A stretch of 64,000 nucleotides of DNA, taken from positions 1,070,882 through 1,134,881 of the forward strand of contig NZ_BMGB01000001.1 of the NCBI RefSeq assembly GCF_014639655.1, in the 5' to 3' direction. A program made the translations under genes and the position numbers. Below are positions 16,962-27,337 of this stretch, in pieces; position 1 is the stretch's first letter, and every line of letters starts with the position of its first letter. The notes beneath the pieces were generated by a model, which was not told the DNA's origin, ran no database searches, and saw only the letters and a list, made by a program, of their open reading frames with translations. This DNA comes from Conyzicola nivalis. GTDB taxonomy: Bacteria; Actinomycetota; Actinomycetes; Actinomycetales; Microbacteriaceae.

Positions 16962-17645
16962 GTGACAGAAGCCGCCTTTTTCATCCCCGCTTGGGCGGAC
17001 ATCCTGGCCATCGGCATCGGCAGCCTCCAGGGTGCGCTCTTCGCCGCCCAGTTCCGCGACCGCAGGCTCGACCTGTTGGGCGTCGCGGTCATCGGTATCG
17101 CCACCGGCTTCGGCGGCGGCATCCTGCGCGACCTGCTGCTCAACGAGCTGCCCGCCGCGATGCAGAGCAACTGGTACCTGCCGACCGCCGTCATCGCCGC
17201 GCTCATCGGCATGTTCCTCGAGCGGGTGTTCAACCGCCTGTCGAAGGTGATCACGGTGCTCGACGCGCTCACGATCGGTCTGTTCGGCGCCATCGGAACG
17301 ACCAAGGCCCTCGCCATCGGCGTGCCCCCCGTGCCGGCCGTGTTCGTCGGCGCCCTGTCGGCCGTCGGCGGGTCGGTGCTGCGCGACCTGTTGCTCAACC
17401 TGCCGATCGCGATCATGCAGGTCGGCTCCCTCTACGCGATCGCCGCCCTCGCCGGCACCTCGAGCCTTGTCGTGCTCGTGGCATTCGGCGTGAACGTCAC
17501 GGTGGCCGCGGTGGTTTGCGTCGTCGTCACGTTCGGCGTGCGTGTGCTCGCCGTGCTGTTCAACTGGAGCCTCCCCGAGCAGCGCCGCCTCGAACGCCTG
17601 CCGACGCTGCGGCGCTTCCGCAACATCCGCCACTTCCGCCGCTGA
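16962..17645 (+). CDS. TRIC/UPF0126 family membrane channel protein (YadS-like)
   Basis: 227-residue integral membrane protein with two repeats of the UPF0126 domain, each of three predicted helices. The glycine-rich kinked motifs GGGILRDLL (about residues 55-63) and GGSVLRDLL (about 140-148) mark the two repeats. Prokaryotic TRIC homologues form trimeric potassium-permeable channels. GTG start; no strong Shine-Dalgarno. The C-terminal tail is basic (RRLERLPTLRRFRNIR). Followed by two hairpin repeats in the convergent gap to leuA. Confidence 0.9.
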   Translation: MTEAAFFIPAWADILAIGIGSLQGALFAAQFRDRRLDLLGVAVIGIATGFGGGILRDLLLNELPAAMQSNWYLPTAVIAALIGMFLERVFNRLSKVITVLDALTIGLFGAIGTTKALAIGVPPVPAVFVGALSAVGGSVLRDLLLNLPIAIMQVGSLYAIAALAGTSSLVVLVAFGVNVTVAAVVCVVVTFGVRVLAVLFNWSLPEQRRLERLPTLRRFRNIRHFRR

Positions 17646-17695
17646 GCCCCGGCGAGCGGTCACCCGACCGCAGGCCCTCCCCGCCCCCCCCTTTC

Positions 17696-17787
17696 GGAAA
17701 TTCAGGAGACGCGGCATCCGCTCTTCTTTCGACGCCCGGGATTGCGGGGTCGCGACACCCGCAACCGACCGCGCATCCTGAATTTCC
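17696..17787. repeat. 92-bp hairpin repeat, copy 9
   Basis: Standard arms. GTCG is conserved at the right end only. Central stem CCCG/CGGG, loop GGATTG at the midpoint. The symmetry extends outward here (CCCTTTCGG ... CCGAAAGGG). Starts 50 bp after the TRIC-family stop. Confidence 0.95.
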
Positions 17788-17852
17788 GAAAGGGCCGGCA
17801 CGGATCGAGGCCGCCAAAGCCAGACCCGCCGCCAGCCGACACGGGCACCTTC

Positions 17853-17944
17853 GAAAACTCAGGAAACGGATGAGCGGACGCCGACGGCCGCCCCGTGTTT
17901 ACTGGGGCGGCCTCCGGAGCATCGACGGGGAGTCCTGAATTTCC
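17853..17944. repeat. 92-bp hairpin repeat, copy 10
   Basis: The left arm is degenerate (GAAAACTCAGGA); the right arm is standard with GTCG. The inner stem is a perfect 9-bp GGCCGCCCC/GGGGCGGCC around a 9-nt loop, displaced half a base from the midpoint. Ends 56 bp downstream of the leuA stop. Confidence 0.93.
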
Positions 17945-18000
17945 GAAACAGCAGCGGACGGAGGTCAGGCAGGCAGGCAGGCAGGGCGGGTGCCCGGGTG

Positions 18001-19797
<1,797 letters not shown>

Positions 19798-19800
19798 TCA

Positions 19801-19853
19801 GCCGACAACAAACACCGCGACGAGTGAGGCCTGAAGGTTAGGACTCGTCGCGG
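19801..19853 (-). terminator. leuA attenuator hairpin
   Basis: On the minus strand, CCGCGACGAGT (19853-19843) pairs perfectly with ACTCGTCGCGG (19825-19815) around a 17-nt loop, followed by the U-rich TGTTTGTTGT. The left arm overlaps the end of the leader peptide, the classic arrangement for coupling ribosome stalling to termination. An alternative antiterminator pairing was not worked out. Confidence 0.8.
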
Positions 19854-19882
19854 CAGCTAAGGAGAAGCAGACCGAACAACAC
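19838..19882 (-). CDS. leuA leader peptide (14 residues, LLLL)
   Basis: A GTG at 19882 opens a 14-codon frame, MLFGLLLLSCRDES, ended by TAA inside the attenuator stem. Four consecutive codons (CTG CTT CTC CTT) plus one TTG encode leucine. TACCCT at 19894-19889 is a plausible -10 box placed so that transcription would begin at the G of the GTG, giving a leaderless leader peptide. Shortage of Leu-tRNA should stall the ribosome here and favour leuA expression. Confidence 0.78.
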   Translation of the reverse strand: MLFGLLLLSCRDES

Positions 19883-19888
19883 GCAATC

Positions 19889-19894
19889 AGGGTA
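19889..19894 (-). promoter_or_regulatory. Candidate leuA -10 box (TACCCT)
   Basis: Fits TANNNT and sits 6 bases before the leader-peptide GTG. No convincing -35 box was seen 16-18 bp further upstream. Confidence 0.45.
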
Positions 19895-19939
19895 GCACTC
19901 CCCTCCGGTGGCGGGTCGGCAGATTACTCAGGGCACTTG

Positions 19940-19964
19940 TCGTATGACTGGCAAACTCATACGA
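19940..19964. promoter_or_regulatory. Inverted-repeat operator upstream of the talarate/galactarate dehydratase gene
   Basis: TCGTATGA-N9-TCATACGA, a perfect 8-bp inverted repeat 36 bp before the GTG start of the dehydratase gene. The next gene encodes a GntR/FCD regulator, and sites with GTATGAC-like halves are common for that family, so this is the likely autoregulatory operator. Confidence 0.6.
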
Positions 19965-19999
19965 TGACTGCACCACCCCCACCGAGCCGAAGGAGTCTC

Positions 20000-21136
20000 G
20001 TGAGTACTGCAACGACCGTCGACAGAATCCGCAGCGTGCGTTTGCGCTCCACGATGTTGCCGCTCCCCATGCCGATCAGCGACGCGAAGGTGCTGACCGG
20101 GCGGCAGAAACCGATGACCGAAGTGGCGATGCTGTTCGCCGAGGTCACCACCGAGCACGGCCTCGTCGGGCTCGGCTTCAGCTACTCGAAACGCGCCGGC
20201 GGTCCCGCCCAGTTCGCTCACGCCCGCGAGGTCGCACCCGTGCTCGTCGGCGAAGACCCCAACGACATCGCCCGGCTCTGGACCAAGCTGGTCTGGGCCG
20301 GCGCCTCGGTGGGCCGGAGTGGTGCCGCGACGCAGGCGATTGCCGCGCTCGACAACGCTCTGTGGGATCTGAAAGGCAAGCGCGCCGGCCTGTCGCTGTC
20401 GAAGCTGCTCGGTGCGCACCACGACTCGGTGCGGTGTTACAACACCTCCGGCGGATTTCTGCACACCCCGATCGGGGGCGTGCTCGACAACGCCACGCGG
20501 TCGATCGAGGCTGGACTCGGCGGCATCAAGATCAAGGTCGGCCAGCCCGACGGCGCCCTCGACCTCGCCCGAGTGAAGGCCCTGCGCGAGCACGTCGGCG
20601 ACGACTTCCCGATCATGGTTGACGCCAACCAGCAGTGGGACCGCGCAACGGCCATCCGCATGGGGCGAGCCCTCGAGGAGTTCGACCTGGTCTGGATCGA
20701 GGAGCCGCTGGACGCTTACGACGCGGTCGGCCACGCCGACCTCGCCGCGCGCCTCGACACCCCGATCGCCTCGGGCGAGATGCTCACGAGTGTGCGCGAG
20801 CACAAGGAGCTCATCGACGCCCGCTCCGTCGACATCGTTCAGCCCGATGCACCGCGCATCGGCGGCATCACCCAGTTCATGCGCCTGCTCGCCCTCGCCG
20901 ACGAGGCCGGCCTCGATCTGGCCCCGCACTTCGCCATGGAGTTGCATGTTCACCTCGCGTCGACCTACCCGCGCCAGCCGTGGGTGGAGCACTTCGAATG
21001 GCTCGAGCCGCTGTTCAACGAGCGCATCCAGATTGCCGACGGACGCATGATCGTGCCGTCCGCCGCCGGCATCGGACTCACGCTCAGTGATCGCGTCACC
21101 GGCTGGACCGTCGCTGACGACCTGGTCACCGAGTGA
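20000..21136 (+). CDS. L-talarate/galactarate dehydratase (enolase superfamily)
   Basis: Mandelate racemase-type enzyme expected to dehydrate galactarate or L-talarate to 5-keto-4-deoxyglucarate. From memory, the chain closely follows the characterised Salmonella enzyme, including ISDAKVLTGRQKPMTE near the start. The catalytic set is visible: the KxK motif Lys177/Lys179 (GGIKIKVGQP), metal ligand Asp208 (MVDANQQWD) and His310 (LAPHFAMEL). I chose the GTG at 20000 because AAGGAG precedes it; the frame is open further to 19937 but that part overlaps the operator. 378 residues. Its stop overlaps the GntR gene start. The product would enter the kdgD step of the same island. Confidence 0.88.
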   Translation: MSTATTVDRIRSVRLRSTMLPLPMPISDAKVLTGRQKPMTEVAMLFAEVTTEHGLVGLGFSYSKRAGGPAQFAHAREVAPVLVGEDPNDIARLWTKLVWAGASVGRSGAATQAIAALDNALWDLKGKRAGLSLSKLLGAHHDSVRCYNTSGGFLHTPIGGVLDNATRSIEAGLGGIKIKVGQPDGALDLARVKALREHVGDDFPIMVDANQQWDRATAIRMGRALEEFDLVWIEEPLDAYDAVGHADLAARLDTPIASGEMLTSVREHKELIDARSVDIVQPDAPRIGGITQFMRLLALADEAGLDLAPHFAMELHVHLASTYPRQPWVEHFEWLEPLFNERIQIADGRMIVPSAAGIGLTLSDRVTGWTVADDLVTE

Positions 21137-21810
21137 GCACGCCGCGACCGAACCTGACACGGCAGCTGGTGGGTGACCTGCTGCAGCTCGTGCAGGAGGG
21201 CGTCGTGCGTCCTGGCACCAAACTGCCGACCGAGGCCGCCCTGATGGAACGCTTCTCCGTGAGCCGCACCGTCGTGCGCGAGGCGCTATCGCAGTTGCAG
21301 GCCAGCGGCATCGTGCGCACCTACCAGGGCAGGGGCAGCTTCGTGCTCGCGACGCCCGACGAGCACGGCTTCGAGGTGGGCGCGGTGTCGCCCGGCGACC
21401 TCGACGCGGTACTCGCGCTGCTCGAATTCCGCACGGGGGTCGAGGTCGAGGCGGCGGGACTCGCCGCCCTGCGCCGCTCCCCGGCACAACTGGCCCAGAT
21501 CGGCGAAGCGCTCGCGGAGTTCGCCGACGCGTCGGAACGACCGACAGCGGCGGTCGACGCCGATTTCGCCTTTCACCTGCGGGTCGCTTGGTCCTCGGGC
21601 AACCGGCACTTCCCCCAACTGCTGGAATCGCTGGGTAGAGGGATGCTGGCTATCCCGCGGTCGCGGCTCGGTCACGACGAACGGGCGTTCGCGCGCACCT
21701 ACGCCGAGCACGCCGCGATACACGACGCCATCGAGTCATCCGACCCTCTTGCCGCGGGAGCGGCCATGCGCACCCACCTCGTCAACTCGTCCAGGCGACT
21801 GCGCGCCTGA
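21133..21810 (+). CDS. GntR-family regulator, FadR/FCD type
   Basis: Residues about 5-70 form the GntR winged helix (RQLVGDLLQLVQEGVVRPGT, SVSRTVVREALSQLQASGIV). The rest is an FCD effector domain with metal-site histidines (FHLRVAW, YAEHAAIHDAI, MRTHL). 225 residues. A GTG start overlaps the stop of the dehydratase gene (GTGA). It probably represses its own operon through the inverted repeat at 19940 and responds to a sugar diacid or a pathway intermediate. Confidence 0.93.
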   Translation: MSTPRPNLTRQLVGDLLQLVQEGVVRPGTKLPTEAALMERFSVSRTVVREALSQLQASGIVRTYQGRGSFVLATPDEHGFEVGAVSPGDLDAVLALLEFRTGVEVEAAGLAALRRSPAQLAQIGEALAEFADASERPTAAVDADFAFHLRVAWSSGNRHFPQLLESLGRGMLAIPRSRLGHDERAFARTYAEHAAIHDAIESSDPLAAGAAMRTHLVNSSRRLRA

Positions 21811-21813
21811 CCA

Positions 21814-23079
21814 CTACCAGTACCCGAGCTTGCGCACGAAGCCCGGGTCGAACCGGCGGATGTATCCCGTGTCGTCGCGCGCGCGCAGCCCGCAGCGCAG
21901 GTACTGCTCGTGCAAAGCGCCGAGGGCGTCGGGATCGAGTTCGACGCCGAGTCCCGGCCCGGCCGGAACCTCTAGCGCCCCGTCGATGAAGGTCAGACCC
22001 GGTTTCACCACGTCTTCCGTCTTCCACGGCCAATGCGTGTCGCACGCGTAGTCGAGATTGGGAGTGGCTGCGGCAAGATGCGTCATCGCGGCCAAGCTGA
22101 TGCCGAGGTGCGAGTTGGAGTGCATCGAGAGGCCGATGCCGAACGTGTCCGCGACGGCGGCGAGGCCCTGCGAGCGGCGCAGCCCACCCCAGAAATGGTG
22201 GTCGGAGAGAATCACCTGCACCGCGTCGGCCGCGACCGCCTCCCTGATCTGGTCGAACGCGACGACCGCCATATTCGTGGCGAGGGGCATGGGGGCGGAT
22301 GCCGCGACTCGCGCCATCCCGTGGATTCCGGGCGACGGGTCTTCGAGATACTGCACGAGCCCCTCGAGTGCCTGCGCGACCCGGATTCCCGTCTCGGGCG
22401 TCCACGCGGCGTTCGGGTCGAGCCGCAGCGGCACTCCGGGAAACGCCGCGTGCAGCGCGCGGATCGCCTCGATCTCGTCGTCGGGCGGCAGCACGCCGCC
22501 CTTGAGTTTGATCGCTCCGAAACCGTACCGTTCGATCATCGTCGCTGCCTGCTCGACGAGCTGGTCGGGCGTGCGCGCCTCGCCCCACTCGTCGGGGTCG
22601 GCGCCGGGGTGTTCGGCCCACTTGTAGAACAGGTAGGCGCTGTAGGGCACCCGGTCACGCACCCGCCCGCCGAGCAGGTCGACGACCGGGCGGCCGGCCG
22701 TTCTGCCCTGGATGTCGAGGCAGGCCACCTCGAAGGGCGAGAAGACCCGGTTGACGACGCTGGCTCCCGTGATCATGCCGGCCACGCCGTCGCCCGCCGC
22801 GCCCGACCGCCGGGAGAGCACGTCGGCGACGAGGGCATAGATGCGGCCGGTGTCGAAGGCGTCGAGCCCCGGCAGGTCGGAGGCGACGGCCTCGAGCGCC
22901 TCGAGGTGGGTCTCGTCGGCGTAGGTCTCCCCCAGACCGACCAGCCCCGAATCGGTGTGCAGCTGCAAAACGGCGCGCAGGGCGAACGGTTCGTGCACGC
23001 CCACCGCGTTGAGCAGCGGCGGGTCGGCGAAGGCGACGGGGGTGATCTCGACCCGGCTGATGCGTGCCGCCGGCGTCAT
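21814..23079 (-). CDS. Glucarate dehydratase-like enolase-superfamily enzyme
   Basis: 421 residues with the glucarate-dehydratase pattern: the KxK motif in GAIKLKGGV, metal ligands around RLDPNAAW and TNMAVV, DHHFWGGLR, and the catalytic His in MHSNSHLGIS. It differs from the canonical GudD in the same window (30002-31327), whose motif is HSNNHFD, so it may be a GudX-type paralogue or act on a stereoisomer. The ATG overlaps the tctA stop (ATGA), placing it last in the operon tctC-tctB-tctA-dehydratase. The transporter therefore probably carries its substrate. Confidence 0.85.
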   Translation of the reverse strand: MTPAARISRVEITPVAFADPPLLNAVGVHEPFALRAVLQLHTDSGLVGLGETYADETHLEALEAVASDLPGLDAFDTGRIYALVADVLSRRSGAAGDGVAGMITGASVVNRVFSPFEVACLDIQGRTAGRPVVDLLGGRVRDRVPYSAYLFYKWAEHPGADPDEWGEARTPDQLVEQAATMIERYGFGAIKLKGGVLPPDDEIEAIRALHAAFPGVPLRLDPNAAWTPETGIRVAQALEGLVQYLEDPSPGIHGMARVAASAPMPLATNMAVVAFDQIREAVAADAVQVILSDHHFWGGLRRSQGLAAVADTFGIGLSMHSNSHLGISLAAMTHLAAATPNLDYACDTHWPWKTEDVVKPGLTFIDGALEVPAGPGLGVELDPDALGALHEQYLRCGLRARDDTGYIRRFDPGFVRKLGYW

Positions 23080-24680
23080 CGCTTCTCCCCGTCCGCCGTG
23101 GTGACGACGGGGGCGGTGTCGTCGACGGCCGCCTCCTTGGCGAGAGCCACGCCGAGCACGCTCTCCCCCGGCTTGAGGTGCACGCCGAACTTCTTCTCCG
23201 CGCGCTTTCTGAGCATGACCTTGGCGATCGGGATCAGCACGACGAGCAGCACGACCACACCGATGATGGTTCCCGAGATGGGCCGCATCACGAATCCGCT
23301 CACGTCGCCGCCGAAGATGCGCAGCGACTGGCGCACCGCGGTCTCCATGAGACTGCCCAGCACGAAGGCGAGCACGAGCGGACCCGGCTCGAAACCGAAC
23401 TTCTTCATCAGGTAGCCGACGAGGCCGAACACGATCACGAGCACCATGTCGAAGATGCTGTTGCGCACCGTGTACACGCCGAGCAGGGTGATCAGCACGG
23501 TGATCGGGGCGAGGATCGCCGGCCGGATGCGGAGGATTTTCACGAATACGCCGACGAGCGGGATGCTGAGGATGAGCAGCAGGATGTTGCCGATGTACAT
23601 CGAGTTCACCACGCCCCAGAAGAGGTCGGGGTGGTCGACGATCAGGGTCGGCCCCGGCACGATTCCTTGCAGCAACAGCGCACCGAAGATGATCGCCATC
23701 GTGGCATTGGCCGGAATGCCGAGGGTGAGGAGCGGAATGAACGACGAGGTGGCCGCCGCGTTGTTCGCCGTTTCCGGCCCCGCGACGCCCTGGAGCGCCC
23801 CGCGCCCGAAACGTTCCGGCGTTCTCGACACGCGCTTTTCGGCGGCATAGGCGACGAGCGAGGCGAGAGTGGCGCCGCCACCCGGGAGGATGCCGAGGAA
23901 GAACCCGATGACCGATCCGCGCCCGAACGCCCCCGACGACTCCTTGAGCTCCGCGCGGGACGGCCAGATGTTCGCGATCGTGGCGGGCGTGTCCAGCTTG
24001 TTCCGTCGGGCGTCGAGGTTGTAGAAGATCTCGCCGAGCCCGAACAGGCCCATAGCGATCGGCACGAAGTCGATGCCGTCCGCAAGGGCGAGGCTGCCGA
24101 AGGTGAAGCGCTCGCCTCCCGTGAACGTGTCACGTCCGACGGTGGCGAGCAACAGGCCGACGCCCGCGGCGATGACCGATTTGAGCCCGCCGCCGTTTCC
24201 GATGGTGGAGACGAGCAGGATACCGAGGAGGGCCAGCATCGCGTACTCGGGCGGACCGAAGCTCAAAGCTACGGATGCCACGAGTGGCGCCACGAGAGTG
24301 AGCCCGATGATCGAGATGGTGCCGCCGAAGAACGATCCGATAGCCGCGATGCCCAGAGCGGTGCCGGCTTTGCCCTTGCGGGCGAGCGCGTGCCCGTCGA
24401 ATACCGTGACGACGCTCGACGCTTCACCGGGGAGTTTGAGCAGCACCGAGGTGATCGTGCCGCCATACTGCGCACCATAGAAGATTCCGGCGAGCATGAT
24501 GATCGCCGCAACGGGTTCGATGGAGTAGGTGATGGGGAGCAGGATCGAAATCGTGGCGACCGGGCCGAGTCCGGGCAGCACGCCGATCAGCATGCCGATC
24601 AACACGCCGATCAGGCAGTAGAGCAGGTTCATCGGCTCGAGTACGACGCCGAACCCGTTGATGATGTTGGTGAAATCCAT
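23076..24680 (-). CDS. tctA: Tripartite tricarboxylate transporter permease, TctA family
   Basis: Large membrane subunit of a TTT-family secondary carrier, 534 residues with about 11-12 predicted helices. The family signature region GVLIGMLIGVLPGLGPVATI lies at residues about 22-41 and is repeated in the second half (LGILPGGGATLASLV). It forms the transport pathway for carboxylates delivered by TctC. It follows tctB closely and overlaps the downstream dehydratase gene. Context points to glucarate or galactarate rather than citrate as the cargo. Confidence 0.95.
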   Translation of the reverse strand: MDFTNIINGFGVVLEPMNLLYCLIGVLIGMLIGVLPGLGPVATISILLPITYSIEPVAAIIMLAGIFYGAQYGGTITSVLLKLPGEASSVVTVFDGHALARKGKAGTALGIAAIGSFFGGTISIIGLTLVAPLVASVALSFGPPEYAMLALLGILLVSTIGNGGGLKSVIAAGVGLLLATVGRDTFTGGERFTFGSLALADGIDFVPIAMGLFGLGEIFYNLDARRNKLDTPATIANIWPSRAELKESSGAFGRGSVIGFFLGILPGGGATLASLVAYAAEKRVSRTPERFGRGALQGVAGPETANNAAATSSFIPLLTLGIPANATMAIIFGALLLQGIVPGPTLIVDHPDLFWGVVNSMYIGNILLLILSIPLVGVFVKILRIRPAILAPITVLITLLGVYTVRNSIFDMVLVIVFGLVGYLMKKFGFEPGPLVLAFVLGSLMETAVRQSLRIFGGDVSGFVMRPISGTIIGVVVLLVVLIPIAKVMLRKRAEKKFGVHLKPGESVLGVALAKEAAVDDTAPVVTTADGEKR

Positions 24681-24693
24681 GGGCGGGGTTCTC

Positions 24694-25200
24694 TCAGAAC
24701 AATCGGGGCAGCGGGATGCGGAGCGCGAGCACGAAGATCAGCCAGAACGCCAGGGTGATCGAGAGCGAGATGACGATCGACACCCACCACTTCTCACCGC
24801 CCAGAAACCGCAACCAGACGAAACAGAGCACGGCGCACGGGATCTCGAAACCCACGTAGGGCAGCGCGATGACGAGGGCGACGAGCGTGAGCAGGCCTAT
24901 GGCCACAACAAGGGAATTGCGTGAGAACGCCTCGGCGTCCCAGAACCGGCGACCGCCGATCAGCAGCGCCGCGGAACACAGCACGATGACGAGGCAGATG
25001 GCGAACGGCCACAGCCCCGGGCCCGGCGCCGTGACGGCGCCGAGTCCGAGCTGCACCGAGCCGATGACGCCCACCACCCCCAGCAGGAGCGGCGCGACCG
25101 CCGCTCCGACGTTCGCCGCGCTTCCGGCGGGGAGGAAGTCCTCCGCGTCGTCGATCGGCTCGGCGGCGTCGTTGCTGACGCGGTCGGCGGGTGATGTCAC
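24694..25200 (-). CDS. tctB: Tripartite tricarboxylate transporter small membrane subunit, TctB family
   Basis: Four hydrophobic segments (VAPLLLGVVGVIGSV, GLWPFAICLVIVL, SLVVAIGLLTLVALVIAL, and the C-terminal SLSITLAFWLIFVLAL), as expected for TctB. I place the start at the GTG 25200 because GGAGGAA lies 7 bases upstream. An in-frame ATG at 25236 has no ribosome-binding site and would add 12 residues. Only 13 bp separate it from tctA. Low sequence conservation is normal for this subunit; assignment rests on topology and position. Confidence 0.88.
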   Translation of the reverse strand: MTSPADRVSNDAAEPIDDAEDFLPAGSAANVGAAVAPLLLGVVGVIGSVQLGLGAVTAPGPGLWPFAICLVIVLCSAALLIGGRRFWDAEAFSRNSLVVAIGLLTLVALVIALPYVGFEIPCAVLCFVWLRFLGGEKWWVSIVISLSITLAFWLIFVLALRIPLPRLF

Positions 25201-25244
25201 GGGAGTTCCTCCGATTCTGGGGAGCGAGAGCGCCATGGCGGAAG

Positions 25245-26258
25245 CTACTCGACGATTCCGGCGGCGCGGGCGGCCTCCTCGTACGAATCCTTCGCCTCCT
25301 GCAGGTTCTCCGCCGTTTCTTCGGCGTCCGTCTCGTCCGCGGTGATGAAGCTCTGGGCGAGGAAGTCTTGGTAGTCGCCCGAGTCGAACGCCTCCGAGAA
25401 TGCGTCGGCGAGTGTGTCGACGATCTCCTCGGGTGTCTCCTTCGGCACCATCACAAAACGGGTTTGGGTGACGACCACGTCGTGCCCGCTCTCGACCGCG
25501 GTCGGAACGTCGGGGAGGAACTCACTGCGCTCTTCGCCGAAGATGGCCAGCGGCACAAAGTCGCCCGACTCGATGTGCGGCATCGCCTCGAGGACCTGTA
25601 CCGATGCCACGTCGACCTGGTTGCCCAACAGGGCGGTCACGGCCGGAGCCCCGCCGTCGAACGGCACGTCGGTGGCCTCGATGCCGAGGTCGTCGAAGAG
25701 CAGGTTCTGCGACAGCTGGCCGCCGGTGCCTACTCCCGCGGTGGCGTAGTTGATCATGCGGCCGGCGTCGGCGACATCGTCGATGGTCTCGAAGCCGCTG
25801 GCCTTGTTCGTGACGAGAACGTAGTCCTCCCGTCCGACGCCCGTGACGATCTGGATGTCGTCGAGCGAGATCGCTTCCGCCTCTTCGACGAACAGCGGGG
25901 TGATGGTGATGAGAGATCCGGAGACCAGCATCATCGTCTGGCCGTCGGCGGGACTGTTGAGCACGTCGCCCGCGGCGACGGCGCCGTTCGCGCCGGGCTG
26001 GTTGAACACGGTCACCGTTTCGCCCAGCGGCGTCTCGAGATCCTTCGCCAGGGCTCGGGCGAGCAGATCGGTGCTGCCGCCGGCAGAAGCGCCGACCTGC
26101 AATTCCACCGGTCCGGTGGGGAAATCGACGCCCTCGCTACTCCCGCCGCCGGAGGCGCCGTTTTGCACGCCGCTGCAGCCGGCGATGAGGCCGATGGTCG
26201 CGAGTGCCGAGAGGGTCAAGGCCGTGCGCCGGATGGTCTTAATGGGGCGTGATCTCAC
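25245..26258 (-). CDS. tctC: Tripartite tricarboxylate transporter substrate-binding lipoprotein, TctC/Bug family
   Basis: Extracytoplasmic receptor that delivers a carboxylate to TctAB. The GTG at 26258 is preceded by AAAGGAG at 7-base spacing. The signal peptide has arginines then a hydrophobic stretch ending in lipobox IAGC. The Bug-family core follows, including VFNQPGANGAVAAGDVLN and the ligand-gripping region YATAGVGTGGQLS. 337 residues. First gene of the operon and divergent from a LysR gene across 150 bp that should contain the promoter. Confidence 0.94.
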   Translation of the reverse strand: MRSRPIKTIRRTALTLSALATIGLIAGCSGVQNGASGGGSSEGVDFPTGPVELQVGASAGGSTDLLARALAKDLETPLGETVTVFNQPGANGAVAAGDVLNSPADGQTMMLVSGSLITITPLFVEEAEAISLDDIQIVTGVGREDYVLVTNKASGFETIDDVADAGRMINYATAGVGTGGQLSQNLLFDDLGIEATDVPFDGGAPAVTALLGNQVDVASVQVLEAMPHIESGDFVPLAIFGEERSEFLPDVPTAVESGHDVVVTQTRFVMVPKETPEEIVDTLADAFSEAFDSGDYQDFLAQSFITADETDAEETAENLQEAKDSYEEAARAAGIVE

Positions 26259-26408
26259 TGCATTCTCCTTTGAATTCGTGCGAGTCGGGCGGCACCCATG
26301 GACGACGGTCCACCGGGCGACGGTGCCCTTTGCTTGCAACGAATCTAGGCACAGGTGTGGATGCGTGTCTAAACCAAATTGTGCATTGGATGATACCCTC
26401 ACGGCATC

Positions 26409-27302
26409 ATGTATTCGCTAGAGCAGGTGCGTGGATTCGTCGCCGTCGCCGAAGAACTGCATTTCGGACGAGCCGCGGACCGCCTCCAGATGACCCAACC
26501 ACCGCTGAGCCGGCAGATCCAGAAACTCGAGCGCAGCATCGGCGTATCGCTGCTCGACCGCAACAACCGGTCGGTGTCCCTCACCCCGGCGGGGCTCGCG
26601 TTCCTCGCGGAGGCCCGCCGCCTGCTCATCATCGCCGACACGGCGCCGGAATCGGCGAGGCGCATCGCTGAAGGGGTCGCCGGCCGACTGTCGATCGGGT
26701 TCACCGCGATGACCGCCGTCGGCGTGCTGCCGCACGTGCTGGCGGAAGCCGATTCGTTCCTGCCCGGGGTCGACATCGTGCTCAACGAGCTGGTCAGCGA
26801 CGCCCAGTTCGAGGCCCTGCTGGCGGGCGATCTCGACCTCGCCCTCGTGCGACTGCCGCCGCATCATCCGGAATTCGACTCGCGGCTCGTCGCGCGCGAG
26901 ACTCTCGTCGCGGCCGTCCCTGCGGACCATCCGCTTGGCTCGACAACGGCGCCCGTCTCGGCTCGCGAGTTCGAGGGCCTCGACATGATCATGTACACGT
27001 CGACGGGGGCGTCGTACTTCGCCGATCTCGTCGCCAGCGTGCTGGTTAACGTTCGGCCGCGCTCGACGCAACGGCTGACCCAGGTGCACAGCATGATGTC
27101 GCTCGTCGGTGCCGGTCGCGGTGCCGCGATCGTGCCGGAATCGGCGGGCACCTTCCACATCGACGGGGTCGTGCTTCGGCCCATCATCGAATGGGACCGG
27201 CCCGTCGTCGAACTGCGTGCCGTCTGGCGGCGCGACAGCTCGAACGCGGCCATGAAGGGGGCGCTCGCACGTTTCAGCACGTTGCAGCCGTTGAGCGATT
27301 GA
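26409..27302 (+). CDS. LysR-family regulator of the sugar-diacid island
   Basis: 297 residues: N-terminal HTH (LHFGRAADRLQMTQPPLSRQI) and an effector-binding domain. It lies between the divergent tctC operon and the kdgD operon on its own strand, so it is placed to control both. The 150 bp before it include the A/T-richer stretch ctaaaccaaattgtgcattg near 26369-26388, a likely binding region. The effector is presumably a sugar diacid or its keto-deoxy product. Confidence 0.92.
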   Translation: MYSLEQVRGFVAVAEELHFGRAADRLQMTQPPLSRQIQKLERSIGVSLLDRNNRSVSLTPAGLAFLAEARRLLIIADTAPESARRIAEGVAGRLSIGFTAMTAVGVLPHVLAEADSFLPGVDIVLNELVSDAQFEALLAGDLDLALVRLPPHHPEFDSRLVARETLVAAVPADHPLGSTTAPVSAREFEGLDMIMYTSTGASYFADLVASVLVNVRPRSTQRLTQVHSMMSLVGAGRGAAIVPESAGTFHIDGVVLRPIIEWDRPVVELRAVWRRDSSNAAMKGALARFSTLQPLSD

Positions 27303-27312
27303 TGCTCTGCAG

Positions 27313-27328
27313 GCATCAGTTGATGCCC
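27313..27328. promoter_or_regulatory. Palindrome GGCATCA-GT-TGATGCC
   Basis: Seven-bp arms around a 2-bp centre, 11 bp after the LysR stop and just upstream of the candidate kdgD promoter. It could be a regulator site for the kdgD operon; no U-tract follows, so a terminator is less likely. Confidence 0.5.
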
Positions 27329-27337
27329 AATCACTCT

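Larger units (their letters stand above)
17646..18000. other. Gene-free convergent gap with repeat copies 9 and 10
   Basis: Between the TRIC-family stop and the leuA stop. Contains two hairpin repeats with different interiors and a short AGGC microsatellite (17967-17982) next to leuA. No gene seen. Confidence 0.8.

Noticed and set aside
17967-17982. AGGC microsatellite next to the leuA stop as a phase-variation switch
   Set aside because: It has only about four units, lies outside coding sequence and is not in a promoter.
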